DNA of 64,000 nucleotides from Halomonas smyrnensis AAD6 (GTDB lineage Bacteria > Pseudomonadota > Gammaproteobacteria > Pseudomonadales > Halomonadaceae): assembly GCF_000265245.1 (NCBI RefSeq), contig NZ_AJKS02000011.1:42037-106036 (forward strand), given 5' to 3'. The position numbers and the translations under genes were made by a program. The notes beneath the pieces are model-generated. The model saw nothing but the letters and a program-made list of their open reading frames with translations. It was not told the origin of the DNA and did not search any database. Positions 36,430-45,760 of the stretch are shown one piece after another. Within the stretch, counting starts at the first letter, position 1; each line of letters starts with the position of its first letter.

Positions 36430-37908
36430 TCAGGTGCCGCAGAAGGTCCGCAGCACCCTCTCGTCGTCCTGCGGCGGGCGGGTGTAGTCGACCTCGCCGG
36501 TCGGCGCCTCGAAGGGCCGGGTGATCGCCGCCAGCAGCGCCTCGAAGGGGCCGAAGTCGTCGTTCTCGGCCGCCGCGATGGCCTCCGCCACGCGATGGTT
36601 GCGCGGGATCACCGCCGGATTCACGCCGCGCAGGCGCCGCGCCAGCTCGGCGGCATCGGCGTCCTCGCGGGACAGCCGCTCGCGCCAGCGTGACAGCCAC
36701 GCCTCAGGCGCCTCACGGTCGCCGAACAGCTCGGCCGCCAGGCGCGCCTCGCCCTCGGGGCCTTCCAGGGCATCGGCCAGGTGGCGGAAGCTCAGGGTGA
36801 AGTCGGCGCGGGCGGCCTGCATCGCCGCGAGCCAGTCCTCGACCAGGGCGGCGTCGCCCTCCTCCTCCGTCACGAGGCCCAGCTTGGCCCGCATCACCCG
36901 CATCCGGCTGGCCTCGAAGCGATCCTCGAAGGCCTTCAGCACCGCGGTGGCGCGCTCGATGGCCCGCTCGCGATCCTCGTCGATCAGCGCCAGCAGCGTC
37001 TCGGCGAAGCGCGCCAGGTTCCACTGGGCGATCGGTGGCTGGTTGACGAAGGCGTAGCGGCCGCGCTCGTCGATGGAGCTGAACACGGTGCGCGGGTCGT
37101 AGGCGTCCATGAAGGCGCAGGGACCATAGTCGATGGTCTCGCCGGAGATCGCCGCGTTGTCGGTGTTCATCACCCCATGGATGAAGCCGACTCCCATCCA
37201 GCGGGCGACCAGCTCGGCCTGGCGCTCCACCGTCGCCTCGAGCAGGCCCAGATAGCGCTCGCCCTCGTCCCGGTCGGCGAGATGGGGATAGTGGCGCTCG
37301 ATCGCCTCGTCGGCCAGCAGCCGCACGGCCTCCTGATCGTCGCGGGCGGCGAAGTACTGGAAGGTGCCCACCCGCAGGTGGCTGGCGGCGACGCGGGTCA
37401 GCACCGCGCCGGGCTCCGGCACGTGACGATAGACCGTCTCGCCAGTGGTCACCGCGGCCAGCGCCCGGGTGGTCGGCACGCCCAGGGCATGCATGGCCTC
37501 GCTGACCAGATACTCGCGCAGCACCGGGCCCAGCGGCGCGCGGCCGTCGCCGCCGCGGGAGAACGGCGTGCGGCCGCTGCCCTTGAGCTGGAGGTCGCGC
37601 ACCCGGCCGGCGCGGTCGGTCACCTCGCCCAGCAGCACCGCCCGGCCGTCGCCGAGCTGGGGCACGAAATTGCCGAACTGGTGGCCGGCGTAGGCCAGCG
37701 CCACCGGCTCGGCGCCCTCGGGCAGGGCGTTGCCGGACAACAGCTCGGCGGCCCGTTCGGGGTCGAAGGCGTCCAGATCGAAGCCCAGCGACTCGGCCAG
37801 CGGCCGGTTGAAGGCCACCAGCTCGGGGCGCTCGACGGGCGCCGGCCGGGCGGGCGCCCGCAGCCGGTCGGGGAAGCGCGCATAGCGCAGCGTGAAGGGG
37901 GGAAACAT
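36430..37908 (-). CDS. selO: Protein adenylyltransferase SelO (YdiU)
   Basis: 492 residues, pseudokinase-fold enzyme that AMPylates proteins; the E. coli enzyme is linked to redox homeostasis. Motifs: AYAGHQFGNFVPQLGDGRA, LKGSGRTPFSRGGDGRA, the catalytic-loop Asp250 in MNTDN, and the metal-binding Asp260 in DYGPCAFMD. A Cys three residues from the end (RTFCGT) stands where eukaryotic SelO has selenocysteine. The start codon is well placed. No partner gene is adjacent. Confidence 0.95.
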   Translation of the reverse strand: MFPPFTLRYARFPDRLRAPARPAPVERPELVAFNRPLAESLGFDLDAFDPERAAELLSGNALPEGAEPVALAYAGHQFGNFVPQLGDGRAVLLGEVTDRAGRVRDLQLKGSGRTPFSRGGDGRAPLGPVLREYLVSEAMHALGVPTTRALAAVTTGETVYRHVPEPGAVLTRVAASHLRVGTFQYFAARDDQEAVRLLADEAIERHYPHLADRDEGERYLGLLEATVERQAELVARWMGVGFIHGVMNTDNAAISGETIDYGPCAFMDAYDPRTVFSSIDERGRYAFVNQPPIAQWNLARFAETLLALIDEDRERAIERATAVLKAFEDRFEASRMRVMRAKLGLVTEEEGDAALVEDWLAAMQAARADFTLSFRHLADALEGPEGEARLAAELFGDREAPEAWLSRWRERLSREDADAAELARRLRGVNPAVIPRNHRVAEAIAAAENDDFGPFEALLAAITRPFEAPTGEVDYTRPPQDDERVLRTFCGT

Positions 37909-38120
37909 GGCGCCTCCTGAATGCGAATTGCCCCCAGCCTACAGCGACCGGGGGGCTGCACCCAAGGCGTATCGGCGCGATTCAGAACGGCGCTGAACGT
38001 GGAACATGCCGGGGACGGGGCGAAGAGGGGTCCTGCGCCAGGGAAGGCGTCGGTAGCGCCCGGGGAGGGTTTCATGGCGCCCCTCGCAGCCCCGTCGACG
38101 GCGAGCACATCGGTTCCCGT

Positions 38121-39428
38121 TTACAGAGAATCGACGAAGGTGGCGTGATCCCGGGCCACGCAGTCGGCGTAACCGAAGGCCAGCGTCGAGATCATGTCCA
38201 CGAAGTGCTCCTGGCCGCCCTCGACCCGGCCGGTCACCGCCCGGGCGAAGGCGCCGGGATCGTCGGGGGTCAGCGCCTGGGCGCCGCGCAGGTGCTCGCG
38301 GGCCAGGATCCGGCCCCACTGCTTGGCCAGCTTGCGATAGGGCTTGTCGCCGTCGATCTTGTGGGTCGGGAAGTCCTCCTTGAACGGCGAGCGCTCGCGC
38401 ACCGAGAACACCGTGTCGCCCAGGTGCAGCCAGCCCAGGTAGATGTCCGGGTGCTCGGCGATGGCGGTGAAGGCGGCGGCGTGGCGGGCGCCCTCGTGGG
38501 CGAAGGCCCGGCGCCAGTCGCGCTTCTCGGCGGCGTTCATCATCCGCCAGCCCTCGGGCGCGGTCTGCTGCTTCACGTCGAGGATCACGTCGTCGTGAAC
38601 GTGGTCGCGCCCGCCCTCGATCAGCACGTAGTAGCGCTCGAGCCCCAGCGAGCCGGTGCCGGCGTCGAGGCGCCGTGCCATGTCCTTGACCCGGAAGTGA
38701 TCCTCCTCGGCCTCGGCGCGGGCGCCGCGCAGCGTCTCGCGGTACTCCTCCTCCACGGCCTTGCGCAGCTGGCTGGCCAGGTGGGCCGGCAGCCGGGCCA
38801 GCTTCTCCGGGCGCTCGTCGACGGCGAAGCGCCGGCCGTCGTCGCCGAGCACGGTCCACTTGTCGAGCATCTTGGCCCGGCTCTCCTTGCGCGCCACCTT
38901 CTCCAGGAAGGGCTCCAGCGGCCCCTTGGCGGTGTCCAGGGTCACCGCCCCCGGCACCTCGCCCTCGGCGTGGTCGTCGAGCTCGTCCAGGTAGGCCTCG
39001 ATGAGCGTCTCGAGCGACTTGTCGATGCCCTTGCGCGAGAGCCCGGCGTTCTCCCGCGCGTCCAGCACCAGGCTGATCGCCAGCCGCCAGAGGTCGTACT
39101 GGTAGTCGCCGACCATGGCGTCGTCGAAGTCGTCCATGCCGTAGCGCACGGCATCGTCGTGGTGGCCGTAGGCGCCGAAGTTGTAGACGTGGGCATCGCC
39201 CTGCAGCCAGGTCTGGGTCTCCGGCAGGCCGCCGTAGAGGGCGAAGCGCCAGTCGTGCCAGACGTCGCCCCAGTACAGGTGGTTGGTGCCGCGGAAGAAG
39301 CGATACGGCGATTCCGCCAGCTTGGCGTACTTGGCCTCGCGGTCCTCATCGGCAAGCGAGGCGTTGGCGGCGGCGATGGCATCGAGCACCTGGCGAGGGC
39401 GATTGTGGCGGGTCAGCGGTGGCGTCAT
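38121..39428 (-). CDS. DUF2252 family protein (kinase-like fold)
   Basis: 435 residues. DUF2252 (PF10009) features: SPYRFFRGTNHLYWGDV, WLQGDAHVYNFGAYGHHDDAVRYGMDDFDDAMVGDYQYDLWRLA with the GDxHxxNFG motif, and GTGSLGLERYYVLIEG. The fold resembles aminoglycoside phosphotransferase-like kinases, but no substrate is known. Soluble, no signal. It lies between selO and the kynurenine genes on the same strand, with over 80 nt to each, so an operon is doubtful. Confidence 0.85.
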   Translation of the reverse strand: MTPPLTRHNRPRQVLDAIAAANASLADEDREAKYAKLAESPYRFFRGTNHLYWGDVWHDWRFALYGGLPETQTWLQGDAHVYNFGAYGHHDDAVRYGMDDFDDAMVGDYQYDLWRLAISLVLDARENAGLSRKGIDKSLETLIEAYLDELDDHAEGEVPGAVTLDTAKGPLEPFLEKVARKESRAKMLDKWTVLGDDGRRFAVDERPEKLARLPAHLASQLRKAVEEEYRETLRGARAEAEEDHFRVKDMARRLDAGTGSLGLERYYVLIEGGRDHVHDDVILDVKQQTAPEGWRMMNAAEKRDWRRAFAHEGARHAAAFTAIAEHPDIYLGWLHLGDTVFSVRERSPFKEDFPTHKIDGDKPYRKLAKQWGRILAREHLRGAQALTPDDPGAFARAVTGRVEGGQEHFVDMISTLAFGYADCVARDHATFVDSL

Positions 39429-39515
39429 GGAGCTTCCTTTTCCGACATGGGCGGTGCGACGAACGCCGGCGGGCGCAGCGTTCAGTCAAGCAAGCCCCGG
39501 CGTCGACGGCAAGGA

Positions 39516-40313
39516 TTACAGATGATCGAGCACGTCGAAGTGATCGCAGCCGGCCAGGTCGGTCAGCTCGACCACGCCACCGGCGGCCTCGAGCGCGACC
39601 GCGAAGTCGCGGCCCTGGGAGCGAAACGCCGGCGGATCGCGCTCGGCGATCACCACCCGGCTCGGCGGCAGCCCGGCGAGCTCGCCGAAGCGCGGGCTCA
39701 GCGCCCGGGCCCGCGCCCGGTCGAGCCCCAGCGGCGCGTTGATGTAGGTATCCACCAGCGGCGTGAGGTCATAGACGCCGCTGACCAGCAGCAGCTCGTC
39801 GACCTCTCCCTTCGCCTCGGCGGCCACCCGACACGCCAGCTGGGCGCCGGCGCTGTGGCCGCCGAGGATCACCCGCCCGGCGCCGCCGCGTGCTTCCAGC
39901 GCCTCCCGCGCCATGGCGAGGCCGCGGGCGCACTGGGCGATCATGGCCTCGATCGCGGTCCCCGGCGCCAGCCCGTAGCCCAGCGAGGCGAAGGCCATGC
40001 CCCGGGCCAGATAGCGCTCGGCGAGGAAGTCGCTGGCGGTATGATCGAGCTCCTGCCAGTAGCCGCCGTGGATGAAGGCCATCAGCGGCCAGGGAGCCTC
40101 TCTCCCGGACATGCTCCCGGACACGCCCTCGGGAATGAACAGGTCCAGCCGCGCCTCGGCATCGTCGCCGTCGACCAGTTCGAGCGGCCGATGGCGGGCC
40201 GCCAGCGCGCGGCCGACGTGCGCCTGGCGCGCTAGCGTCGCCTCGACGTCGCGGGCGAAGCGACTCGGCGAATAGTCATGATCCCGCGCCGCCTGCGCGT
40301 CGCGACCGGCCAT
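39516..40313 (-). CDS. Kynurenine formamidase, alpha/beta-hydrolase type
   Basis: 265 residues. Arylformamidase hydrolyses N-formylkynurenine to kynurenine and formate, the second step of tryptophan breakdown. The oxyanion motif HGGYW is at residues 82-86, the nucleophile Ser154 in GGHSAGAQ, and the probable catalytic His258 in CDHFDVLDHL. This is the animal-type (AFMID/esterase) fold, not the KynB cyclase fold. Its ATG shares one base with the TGA of kynU, so the two are coupled; the adjacent kynureninase supports the assignment. Confidence 0.85.
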   Translation of the reverse strand: MAGRDAQAARDHDYSPSRFARDVEATLARQAHVGRALAARHRPLELVDGDDAEARLDLFIPEGVSGSMSGREAPWPLMAFIHGGYWQELDHTASDFLAERYLARGMAFASLGYGLAPGTAIEAMIAQCARGLAMAREALEARGGAGRVILGGHSAGAQLACRVAAEAKGEVDELLLVSGVYDLTPLVDTYINAPLGLDRARARALSPRFGELAGLPPSRVVIAERDPPAFRSQGRDFAVALEAAGGVVELTDLAGCDHFDVLDHL

Positions 40314-41545
40314 CAGGTCACCGCTCCGCGCACGTGGAAGCGAGGCTCGCGGTACTCGCCGCCCTCGACCACCTCGCGGAAGTGCCGCGCCGCCTGCCAG
40401 ACGTCCTCGAAGCTCAGGTAGAGCGGCGCGAAGCCGAAGCGCATCAGCCCCGGCTCGCGGTAGTCGCCGATCACCCCGCGAGCGATCAGCGCCTGGACGA
40501 TGGCGTAGCCGTTGTCGGCATCCACCAGCGACACCTGGCTGCCGCGCTCGCCCGCCGGCGGGGTGATGTCCTCGATGCCGTGCGCCTCGAACAGGTCGGC
40601 CAGGCCGTCGCGGAACAGCGTGCCCAGCGCCAGGCTCTTCTCCCGCAGCGCCGCCATGTCGACATCGCCCCACATCGAAAGCGACGCCTCCAGGGCGCTG
40701 TAGGCCAGCGCGGAGTGGGTGCCGGTGCGAAAGCGGGTGATGTCTCCGGCCGGGGCATAGTCGCCGTCGAAGGCGAAGGGCGCGGCATGGCCGTGCCAGC
40801 CCGAGAGCGGCTGCCAGCCGCCGTCCTGGTGGTCGCGGTGCACGTAGAGGAAGCCCGGCGCGCCGGGGCCGCCGTTGAGGTACTTGTAGGTGCAGCCCAC
40901 CGCGTAGCGGGCGCCGCTGCCGGCGAGGTCCACCGGCAGCGCGCCGGCCGAGTGGGCCAGGTCCCAGATCACCTCGGCGCCGGCGTCGTGCACCCGGCGC
41001 GTGGTGGCCGCCATGTCGCGCAGCCGGCCGGTGCGATAGTTGACCTGGCTGAGCACCACCACGGCCACGCCGTCCAGGTGCTCGGCGAGCTCGGCGCCCT
41101 CGGGCAGCACGCGATGCTCGACGCCGCCGAGCCGGCAGAAGCCCTGGGCGATGTAGCCGTCGGTGGGGAAGTTGCCGCCCTCGCTGAGCACCGCGCCACG
41201 GTTGCCATCGCCGCGCCGCTCGAGGATATAGCCTAGCAGCTTGAACAGGTTGAGGGTGATGTTGTCGGTGACCACCACCTCACCGTCGTGGGCGCCGATC
41301 ACCGGCGCCAACCGGTTGCCGAGGCGCTCAGGGGCGTCGAACCAGCCCTGGTTCCAGCCACCGATCAGCTCGTCGCGCCACTGATCCAGGGTCGCGGCGA
41401 CGGCCTCCCGGGCGGCCGTCGGCTGGGCACCGAGGGAGTTGCCGTCGAGGTAGATCACCCCGTCGGGCAGGGCAAACAGGGGCTTGAAGCCCGCCAGGGG
41501 ATCGTGGCGATCGAGCTCGCGAACGCGGTCCAGGCTGACGCTCAT
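40313..41545 (-). CDS. kynU: Kynureninase
   Basis: 410 residues, PLP-dependent, cleaves kynurenine to anthranilate and alanine. Motifs: NSLGAQPTAAREAV, WNQGWFDAPERLG, WDLAHSAGALPVDL and the PLP-binding Lys in VGCTYKYLNGGPGAPGFLYV. It is first in the kynU-formamidase pair. Tryptophan 2,3-dioxygenase (kynA) is not in the window, nor is an AsnC-type KynR next to it. Divergent from the SSS symporter gene. Confidence 0.95.
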   Translation of the reverse strand: MSVSLDRVRELDRHDPLAGFKPLFALPDGVIYLDGNSLGAQPTAAREAVAATLDQWRDELIGGWNQGWFDAPERLGNRLAPVIGAHDGEVVVTDNITLNLFKLLGYILERRGDGNRGAVLSEGGNFPTDGYIAQGFCRLGGVEHRVLPEGAELAEHLDGVAVVVLSQVNYRTGRLRDMAATTRRVHDAGAEVIWDLAHSAGALPVDLAGSGARYAVGCTYKYLNGGPGAPGFLYVHRDHQDGGWQPLSGWHGHAAPFAFDGDYAPAGDITRFRTGTHSALAYSALEASLSMWGDVDMAALREKSLALGTLFRDGLADLFEAHGIEDITPPAGERGSQVSLVDADNGYAIVQALIARGVIGDYREPGLMRFGFAPLYLSFEDVWQAARHFREVVEGGEYREPRFHVRGAVT

Positions 41546-42140
41546 GTCGGGTCTCCGCAGGGACAGGGGAAAGGCCTGCGATCATTCTAGGCGAGGACGG
41601 GCGACGCCCGCCCGATCCTCGGCGCCCTCTCCGAGGCCGTCGCGGTTACCCCCTCCTCCCAGACGTTTCTTCTCAATTTTCGAGACACTGGCGTCCGTTG
41701 CCCGCCATCTGGGTGACGATTGGACATCTTGCCGTCGAGTCAGTAGGGTAATGGCGCCTCGGCCGGGAACATCGACACCGCGCCCGAGGTGGTCACCCTT
41801 CGTGACCGACTGGTCTCGCTTCACCGCAGACTGGATCACCCCGCTTTCGACTGTCCGTCGTCGACGTCATCGATAGAGAAGGAATCCATGTCGCCCCACT
41901 ACAGTGAACAGGGCCGCTGCATGCCGCGCCGCCCGCCCCCAGCCTCTCCCTTCCCCGGGTAACGCCACGCGGCGCCGCCTCGAGCGGCCCGAGCGTCATT
42001 CCATCGTCGCCTCATCGGCTCACGCCCCGATGGCGTCATCGCGTGCGCGATCAACACGACCCACCCGACCATCGCGTCCGGCCGGCACCCCTGCGTGGCC
42101 GTTTCGTGACGCGCCCCTTCCACTCACCGAGGGATTGCTT
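41546..42140. other. Long divergent region between kynU and the SSS symporter gene
   Basis: 595 nt. One short frame is worth noting: 41888-41962, 24 codons with AAGGA upstream, containing a Pro-Pro-Pro run. No other gene was supported. The symporter ribosome site GAGGGA is at 42129-42134. No clear promoter hexamers were assigned. Confidence 0.45.
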
Positions 42141-43853
42141 TTGAACAGCGCATCGCTTCATCAATTCTCGACCCCGACCATCCTCCTGTTGATGCTCGCC
42201 TTCTACGGCGGCACCTACCTGCTCACGCTCGGCATCCGCAAGAAGAAGGAAGACGCCGACGCCTTCATGGTCTCCAACCACCGCATCGGCTTCGGCATCG
42301 GCGCGGCCAGCATGACCGCCACCTGGATCTGGGCCGCCTCCTTCTACGCCGCCGCCACCTCCGGCTACACCTACGGCGTCTCCGGCCCCATCCACTACGG
42401 GCTCTGGGGCGCGCTGATGATCCTCTTCATTTACCCGTTCGGCCGGCGCTTTCGCAAGCTCGCCCCCAATGCCCACACCCTGGGCGAGCTGATCCACGCC
42501 CGCCACGGCAGCTCCAGCCAGCTGATCCTGGCGCTCTCCAACGTGCTGGGCAGCGTGATCAGCCTGATGGTCAACTTCACCGCCGCCGGCGCCCTGGTCT
42601 CGGTGCTCTCGCCGCTCTCCTTCCAGGCCGGGGTCATCATCGCCGGCGTCGGCGTGCTGCTCTACACCCTGTGGTCCGGCTTCCGCGCCTCGGTGCTGAC
42701 CGACTTCGCCCAGCTGGTGGCCCTGATGGCCATCGCCGTGGTGATCATCCCCGCGGTGTTCTTCGCCATGGGCGGCCCGAGCGAGCTGGTCGCCGGCCTC
42801 GACAACCTGACCGCTGAGCAGGCCGACTTCTTCTCGATGGACGCCATCCTCAACCAGGGCGCGCCCTTCTTCGTCGCCGTGCTGGCCTACGCCATCGGCA
42901 ACCAGACCATCTCCCAGCGCCTGTTCGCGGTGAACGAGGAGCACATCAAGCCGACCTTCCTCACCGCCACCGTCGGCTATGGCGCCATCGTCATCGGCCT
43001 CGGCATGATCGGCCTGATGGCCCTGACGCTGGGCATCGAGCCGCTCAATGGCGACATGAATAACCTGATCCCGCAGATGGTGTCGAGCTACCTGCCGCCG
43101 GTGTTCATCGCGCTGTTCTTCATCCTTGTGATCGGCTCGCTCTCCTCCACCGCCGACTCCGACCTCTCGGCGCTGTCGGCGATCATGATGGCCGACGTCT
43201 ACGGCAAGAACCTGGCCCGCGGCAAGGCCGACCCCCAGCGCATGCTGCTGGTGGGCCGCCTGACCATGATCATCGCCACCGCGGCGGGCATCGTCTTCGC
43301 CAGCTTCTCGCTGGATATCCTGGTGATGCTGGTGTTCGTCGGCGCGCTGTGGGGCGCCATCGTCTTCCCGGTGATCGCCAGCTGCTTCTGGGACCGCATC
43401 ACCAACGCGGCCTTCACCACCTCGGTGCTGGTGGCCATGGTGATGTTCTGCCTGGCGCGCTTCGAGTGGCTGCCGCTGGCGGGCGCCACCGGCCTGCTCT
43501 TCGAACTGCTGGCGAGCATCGGCGGCGGCGTGATCATCGGCCTGATGGTGTTCGGCTTCCTGGGCCGCACGATGGGCTTCCTCGCCGGCATCCTGGCACT
43601 CGCGGCCATGCTGGTCTTCGCCACCGGCTTCCTGCGCGAATACACCGTGCTGCTGGCCTCGCTGACCGCCTACGGCACCAGCACCCTGGTGTGCGTGGTG
43701 ATGAGCCTCGCGAGCCGTCAGGAGCGCTTCGACTTCGCCACCATCGGCGAACGGGTCGGCGACTATGACCATATCCAGGGCGCGCCCGCGGAGGCATCGC
43801 GCCGCCAGCCGACCCCGCCCAAGGACGCCACCCCCCTGGCCGGCCAGCGCTGA
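42141..43853 (+). CDS. Sodium:solute symporter (SSS) family transporter
   Basis: 570 residues, about thirteen to fourteen helices. SSS motifs: SNHRIGFGIGAASMTATWIWAASFYAAATSGY, YTLWSGFRASVLTDFAQLVALM and GSLSSTADSDLSALSAI, with the Na2-site Ser residues. A TTG start at 42141 is chosen because GAGGGA sits 6 nt before it and no ATG precedes the first helix in this frame. It resembles the urea/pantothenate-like branch of SSS. Followed 56 nt later by a 42-codon membrane protein and a strong terminator. Substrate unknown; the neighbouring kynurenine genes are divergent. Confidence 0.88.
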   Translation: MNSASLHQFSTPTILLLMLAFYGGTYLLTLGIRKKKEDADAFMVSNHRIGFGIGAASMTATWIWAASFYAAATSGYTYGVSGPIHYGLWGALMILFIYPFGRRFRKLAPNAHTLGELIHARHGSSSQLILALSNVLGSVISLMVNFTAAGALVSVLSPLSFQAGVIIAGVGVLLYTLWSGFRASVLTDFAQLVALMAIAVVIIPAVFFAMGGPSELVAGLDNLTAEQADFFSMDAILNQGAPFFVAVLAYAIGNQTISQRLFAVNEEHIKPTFLTATVGYGAIVIGLGMIGLMALTLGIEPLNGDMNNLIPQMVSSYLPPVFIALFFILVIGSLSSTADSDLSALSAIMMADVYGKNLARGKADPQRMLLVGRLTMIIATAAGIVFASFSLDILVMLVFVGALWGAIVFPVIASCFWDRITNAAFTTSVLVAMVMFCLARFEWLPLAGATGLLFELLASIGGGVIIGLMVFGFLGRTMGFLAGILALAAMLVFATGFLREYTVLLASLTAYGTSTLVCVVMSLASRQERFDFATIGERVGDYDHIQGAPAEASRRQPTPPKDATPLAGQR

Positions 43854-43909
43854 GCCGGGGCCCATCCACCACGGCGCCGGGTGCCGGCGCCGCCACGAGG
43901 AGAACCGCC

Positions 43910-44038
43910 ATGAACTTGCTCTATGGCTTCTATGTGCTCGTATGGCCCGCCCTGACCCTGGGCGTGCTGGTACTGATCTGCCGCGCGGTGCTGCGCGACC
44001 GCCGCGACGCCAGGCGCGAGCAGCGCGAGCTCGTCTGA
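43910..44038 (+). CDS. 42-residue single-pass membrane protein, putative small subunit of the SSS transporter
   Basis: A short gene missed by length cut-offs. It begins MNLLYGFYVLVWPALTLG, has one hydrophobic helix (about residues 5-25) and ends in a very basic tail (RAVLRDRRDARREQRELV). GAGGAGA lies 7 nt before the ATG. It sits between the symporter gene and the shared terminator, so the two are cotranscribed. I recall short 'putative transporter small subunit' proteins next to such transporters in related bacteria; the positive-inside tail predicts a cytoplasmic C-terminus. Confidence 0.8.
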   Translation: MNLLYGFYVLVWPALTLGVLVLICRAVLRDRRDARREQRELV

Positions 44039-44074
44039 CGCGGAGGTTGGCGATCCCCTGATCGCCGCCCTGCC

Positions 44075-44110
44075 AAGGACCCCGCCGGCCACTGCCGGCG
44101 GGGTCCTTTT
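44075..44110 (+). terminator. Strong rho-independent terminator of the SSS operon
   Basis: A 15-bp perfect stem AAGGACCCCGCCGGC / GCCGGCGGGGTCCTT with a 4-nt loop and TTTT. Confidence 0.93.
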
Positions 44111-44144
44111 CGTTCAATCCAACGACACGGGAGGCTAGACTGAG

Positions 44145-44173
44145 CCGCCCGCCGGAGGCCGAGGCCCTCGGCC
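44145..44173 (+). repeat. 29-bp direct repeat, copy 1
   Basis: Begins CCGCCCGCCGGAG and differs at one base from 45787-45815 in ogt. Confidence 0.8.
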
Positions 44174-44354
44174 AGCGCTCGATGGAAGGCCACCGGGCGC
44201 GGCTGCGCTAACGGTCGACGCGCACTCGACGCACAATCAGGCAAAGACGCCGCGTGACCTGCACGAAGCGTCCGGCTTGACGTCCGTTTCCGGCGAGTCT
44301 CGCCGCGCCGGCGCGTTACACTACGATCAGGAACCGAGACCGAGGAACGCCGCC

Positions 44355-45734
44355 ATGCTGGATGCCGCTCAGTGCCGTCAGGCGCGCCTGGCCCGGGATG
44401 CGCGCTTCGACGGCCGCTTCGTGGTCGGCGTGACCAGCACCGGCATCTACTGCCGACCGATCTGCCCGGCCATCCCGTCGAAAGACACCCGGGTGCGCTA
44501 CTTCGATTCGCCCCTGGCCGCCGCCGAGGCCGGCTTCCGTCCCTGCCTGCGCTGCCGGCCGGACAGCGCCCCCGACTCCCCCGCCTGGCGCGGCACCCGC
44601 ACCACGCTCGAGCGAGCGCTGCGGCTGATCGACGACGGCGCCCTGAGCGACGGCTCGCTGGGCGACCTGTGCCAGCGACTCGGCGTCGGCGAGCGTCACC
44701 TGAGGCGGCTGTTCCACGACGGACTCGGCGTCTCGCCCAAGGCCTACGCCCAGTATCGCCAGTGCCTGTTCGCCAAGCAGCTGCTGCACCAGACCACGCT
44801 GCCGATCACCGACATCGCCTACGCCAGCGGCTTTCGCAGCCTGCGACGCTTTAACGATGCCTTCATGACCCGCCTCGGCCTGGCACCGCGGGAACTGCGC
44901 CGAAGCGCCGCCGATAGCGCCAACGGCGGCCAGAACGGCGAGCCGCTGACGCTGTGGCTGGCCTATCGCCCGCCCTATGCCTGGCCGGCGCTGCGAGACT
45001 TCCACGCCGGCCGTGCCATTGCCGGCCTGGAGTGGGTCGGCGAGGCATATTACGGCCGGCATATCCGCTGGGGCGGCGCGCGCGGCTCGTTCACCGCCGA
45101 ACACGTCCCGCAGCGCCACGCCTTCCGGGTCCGCCTCGTGCTCGACGACCTGCGCGCACTGTCGCCGGTGGTGCGGCGCATCCGCCGGGTGCTGGATCTG
45201 GACGCCGACACCACCACCATCGAGACCCATCTGGCCGGCGCCTTCCCCGGCCTTGCACTGGTCGAGGGGCTGCGGCTGCCCGGCATCTGGTCGCCCTTCG
45301 AGGCCGGCATCCGCGCCATCCTCGGCCAGCAGGTCTCCACCGACGCCGCCCGCGGCCTGGTCACGCGACTGGTGGAAGCGCGGGGCGAGCCGACCGAGCA
45401 CGGCCATCACTTCCCTTTGCCCGAGGCCATCGCCGACAGCGAACTCGACGAACTGCGCATGCCCGGCGCCCGCAAGGCGACGCTCAGGCGCTTCGCGAGC
45501 TGGTACGCTGAAGGCGATGCCGACGACGATCCGCAGGCCTGGACGACGCTGAAAGGCATCGGGCCCTGGACGGCGAACTACGCGGCGCTGCGCGGCACCG
45601 GCGCCCCCGATATCTGGCTGGACGGCGATGCCGGCGTGCGCCGCGCCCTGCCCCGCCTGGCGGGCGCCGAGCCGGCCCGGGGAGCGCCCTGGCGCAGCTA
45701 CCTGACCCTGCAGCTCTGGTCTTCCACCCCCTGA
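44355..45734 (+). CDS. Ada-AlkA fusion: methyl-sensing regulator with DNA-3-methyladenine glycosylase
   Basis: 459 residues with three parts. Residues 1-75 are the Ada zinc-thiolate domain that accepts methyl groups from DNA phosphotriesters; its four Cys are 33, 37, 64 and 67. About 80-190 is an AraC-type HTH region ([32 protein letters not shown]). About 195-459 is AlkA: an N-terminal beta domain and a HhH-GPD glycosylase with [14 protein letters not shown] and catalytic Asp425. Similar fusions are known, for example in mycobacteria. It should excise alkylated bases and control the alkylation response, probably including ogt 26 nt downstream. Confidence 0.93.
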   Translation: MLDAAQCRQARLARDARFDGRFVVGVTSTGIYCRPICPAIPSKDTRVRYFDSPLAAAEAGFRPCLRCRPDSAPDSPAWRGTRTTLERALRLIDDGALSDGSLGDLCQRLGVGERHLRRLFHDGLGVSPKAYAQYRQCLFAKQLLHQTTLPITDIAYASGFRSLRRFNDAFMTRLGLAPRELRRSAADSANGGQNGEPLTLWLAYRPPYAWPALRDFHAGRAIAGLEWVGEAYYGRHIRWGGARGSFTAEHVPQRHAFRVRLVLDDLRALSPVVRRIRRVLDLDADTTTIETHLAGAFPGLALVEGLRLPGIWSPFEAGIRAILGQQVSTDAARGLVTRLVEARGEPTEHGHHFPLPEAIADSELDELRMPGARKATLRRFASWYAEGDADDDPQAWTTLKGIGPWTANYAALRGTGAPDIWLDGDAGVRRALPRLAGAEPARGAPWRSYLTLQLWSSTP

Positions 45735-45760
45735 GGTTCATACAACAAGGAGCCAAGCCG

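Larger units (their letters stand above)
44039..44354. other. Intergenic region between small membrane protein and the ada-alkA fusion gene
   Basis: 316 nt. It holds the terminator at 44075-44110 and a 29-bp sequence (44145-44173) that recurs, with one mismatch, inside ogt at 45787-45815. The inner part is a dyad GGCCGAG-GCC-CTCGGCC. No gene was supported. Confidence 0.5.

Noticed and set aside
44101..44211. In-frame stretch through the 29-bp repeat that ends like a protein C-terminus.
   Set aside because: It begins inside a strong terminator, has no start codon or ribosome site, and is explained by the repeat.
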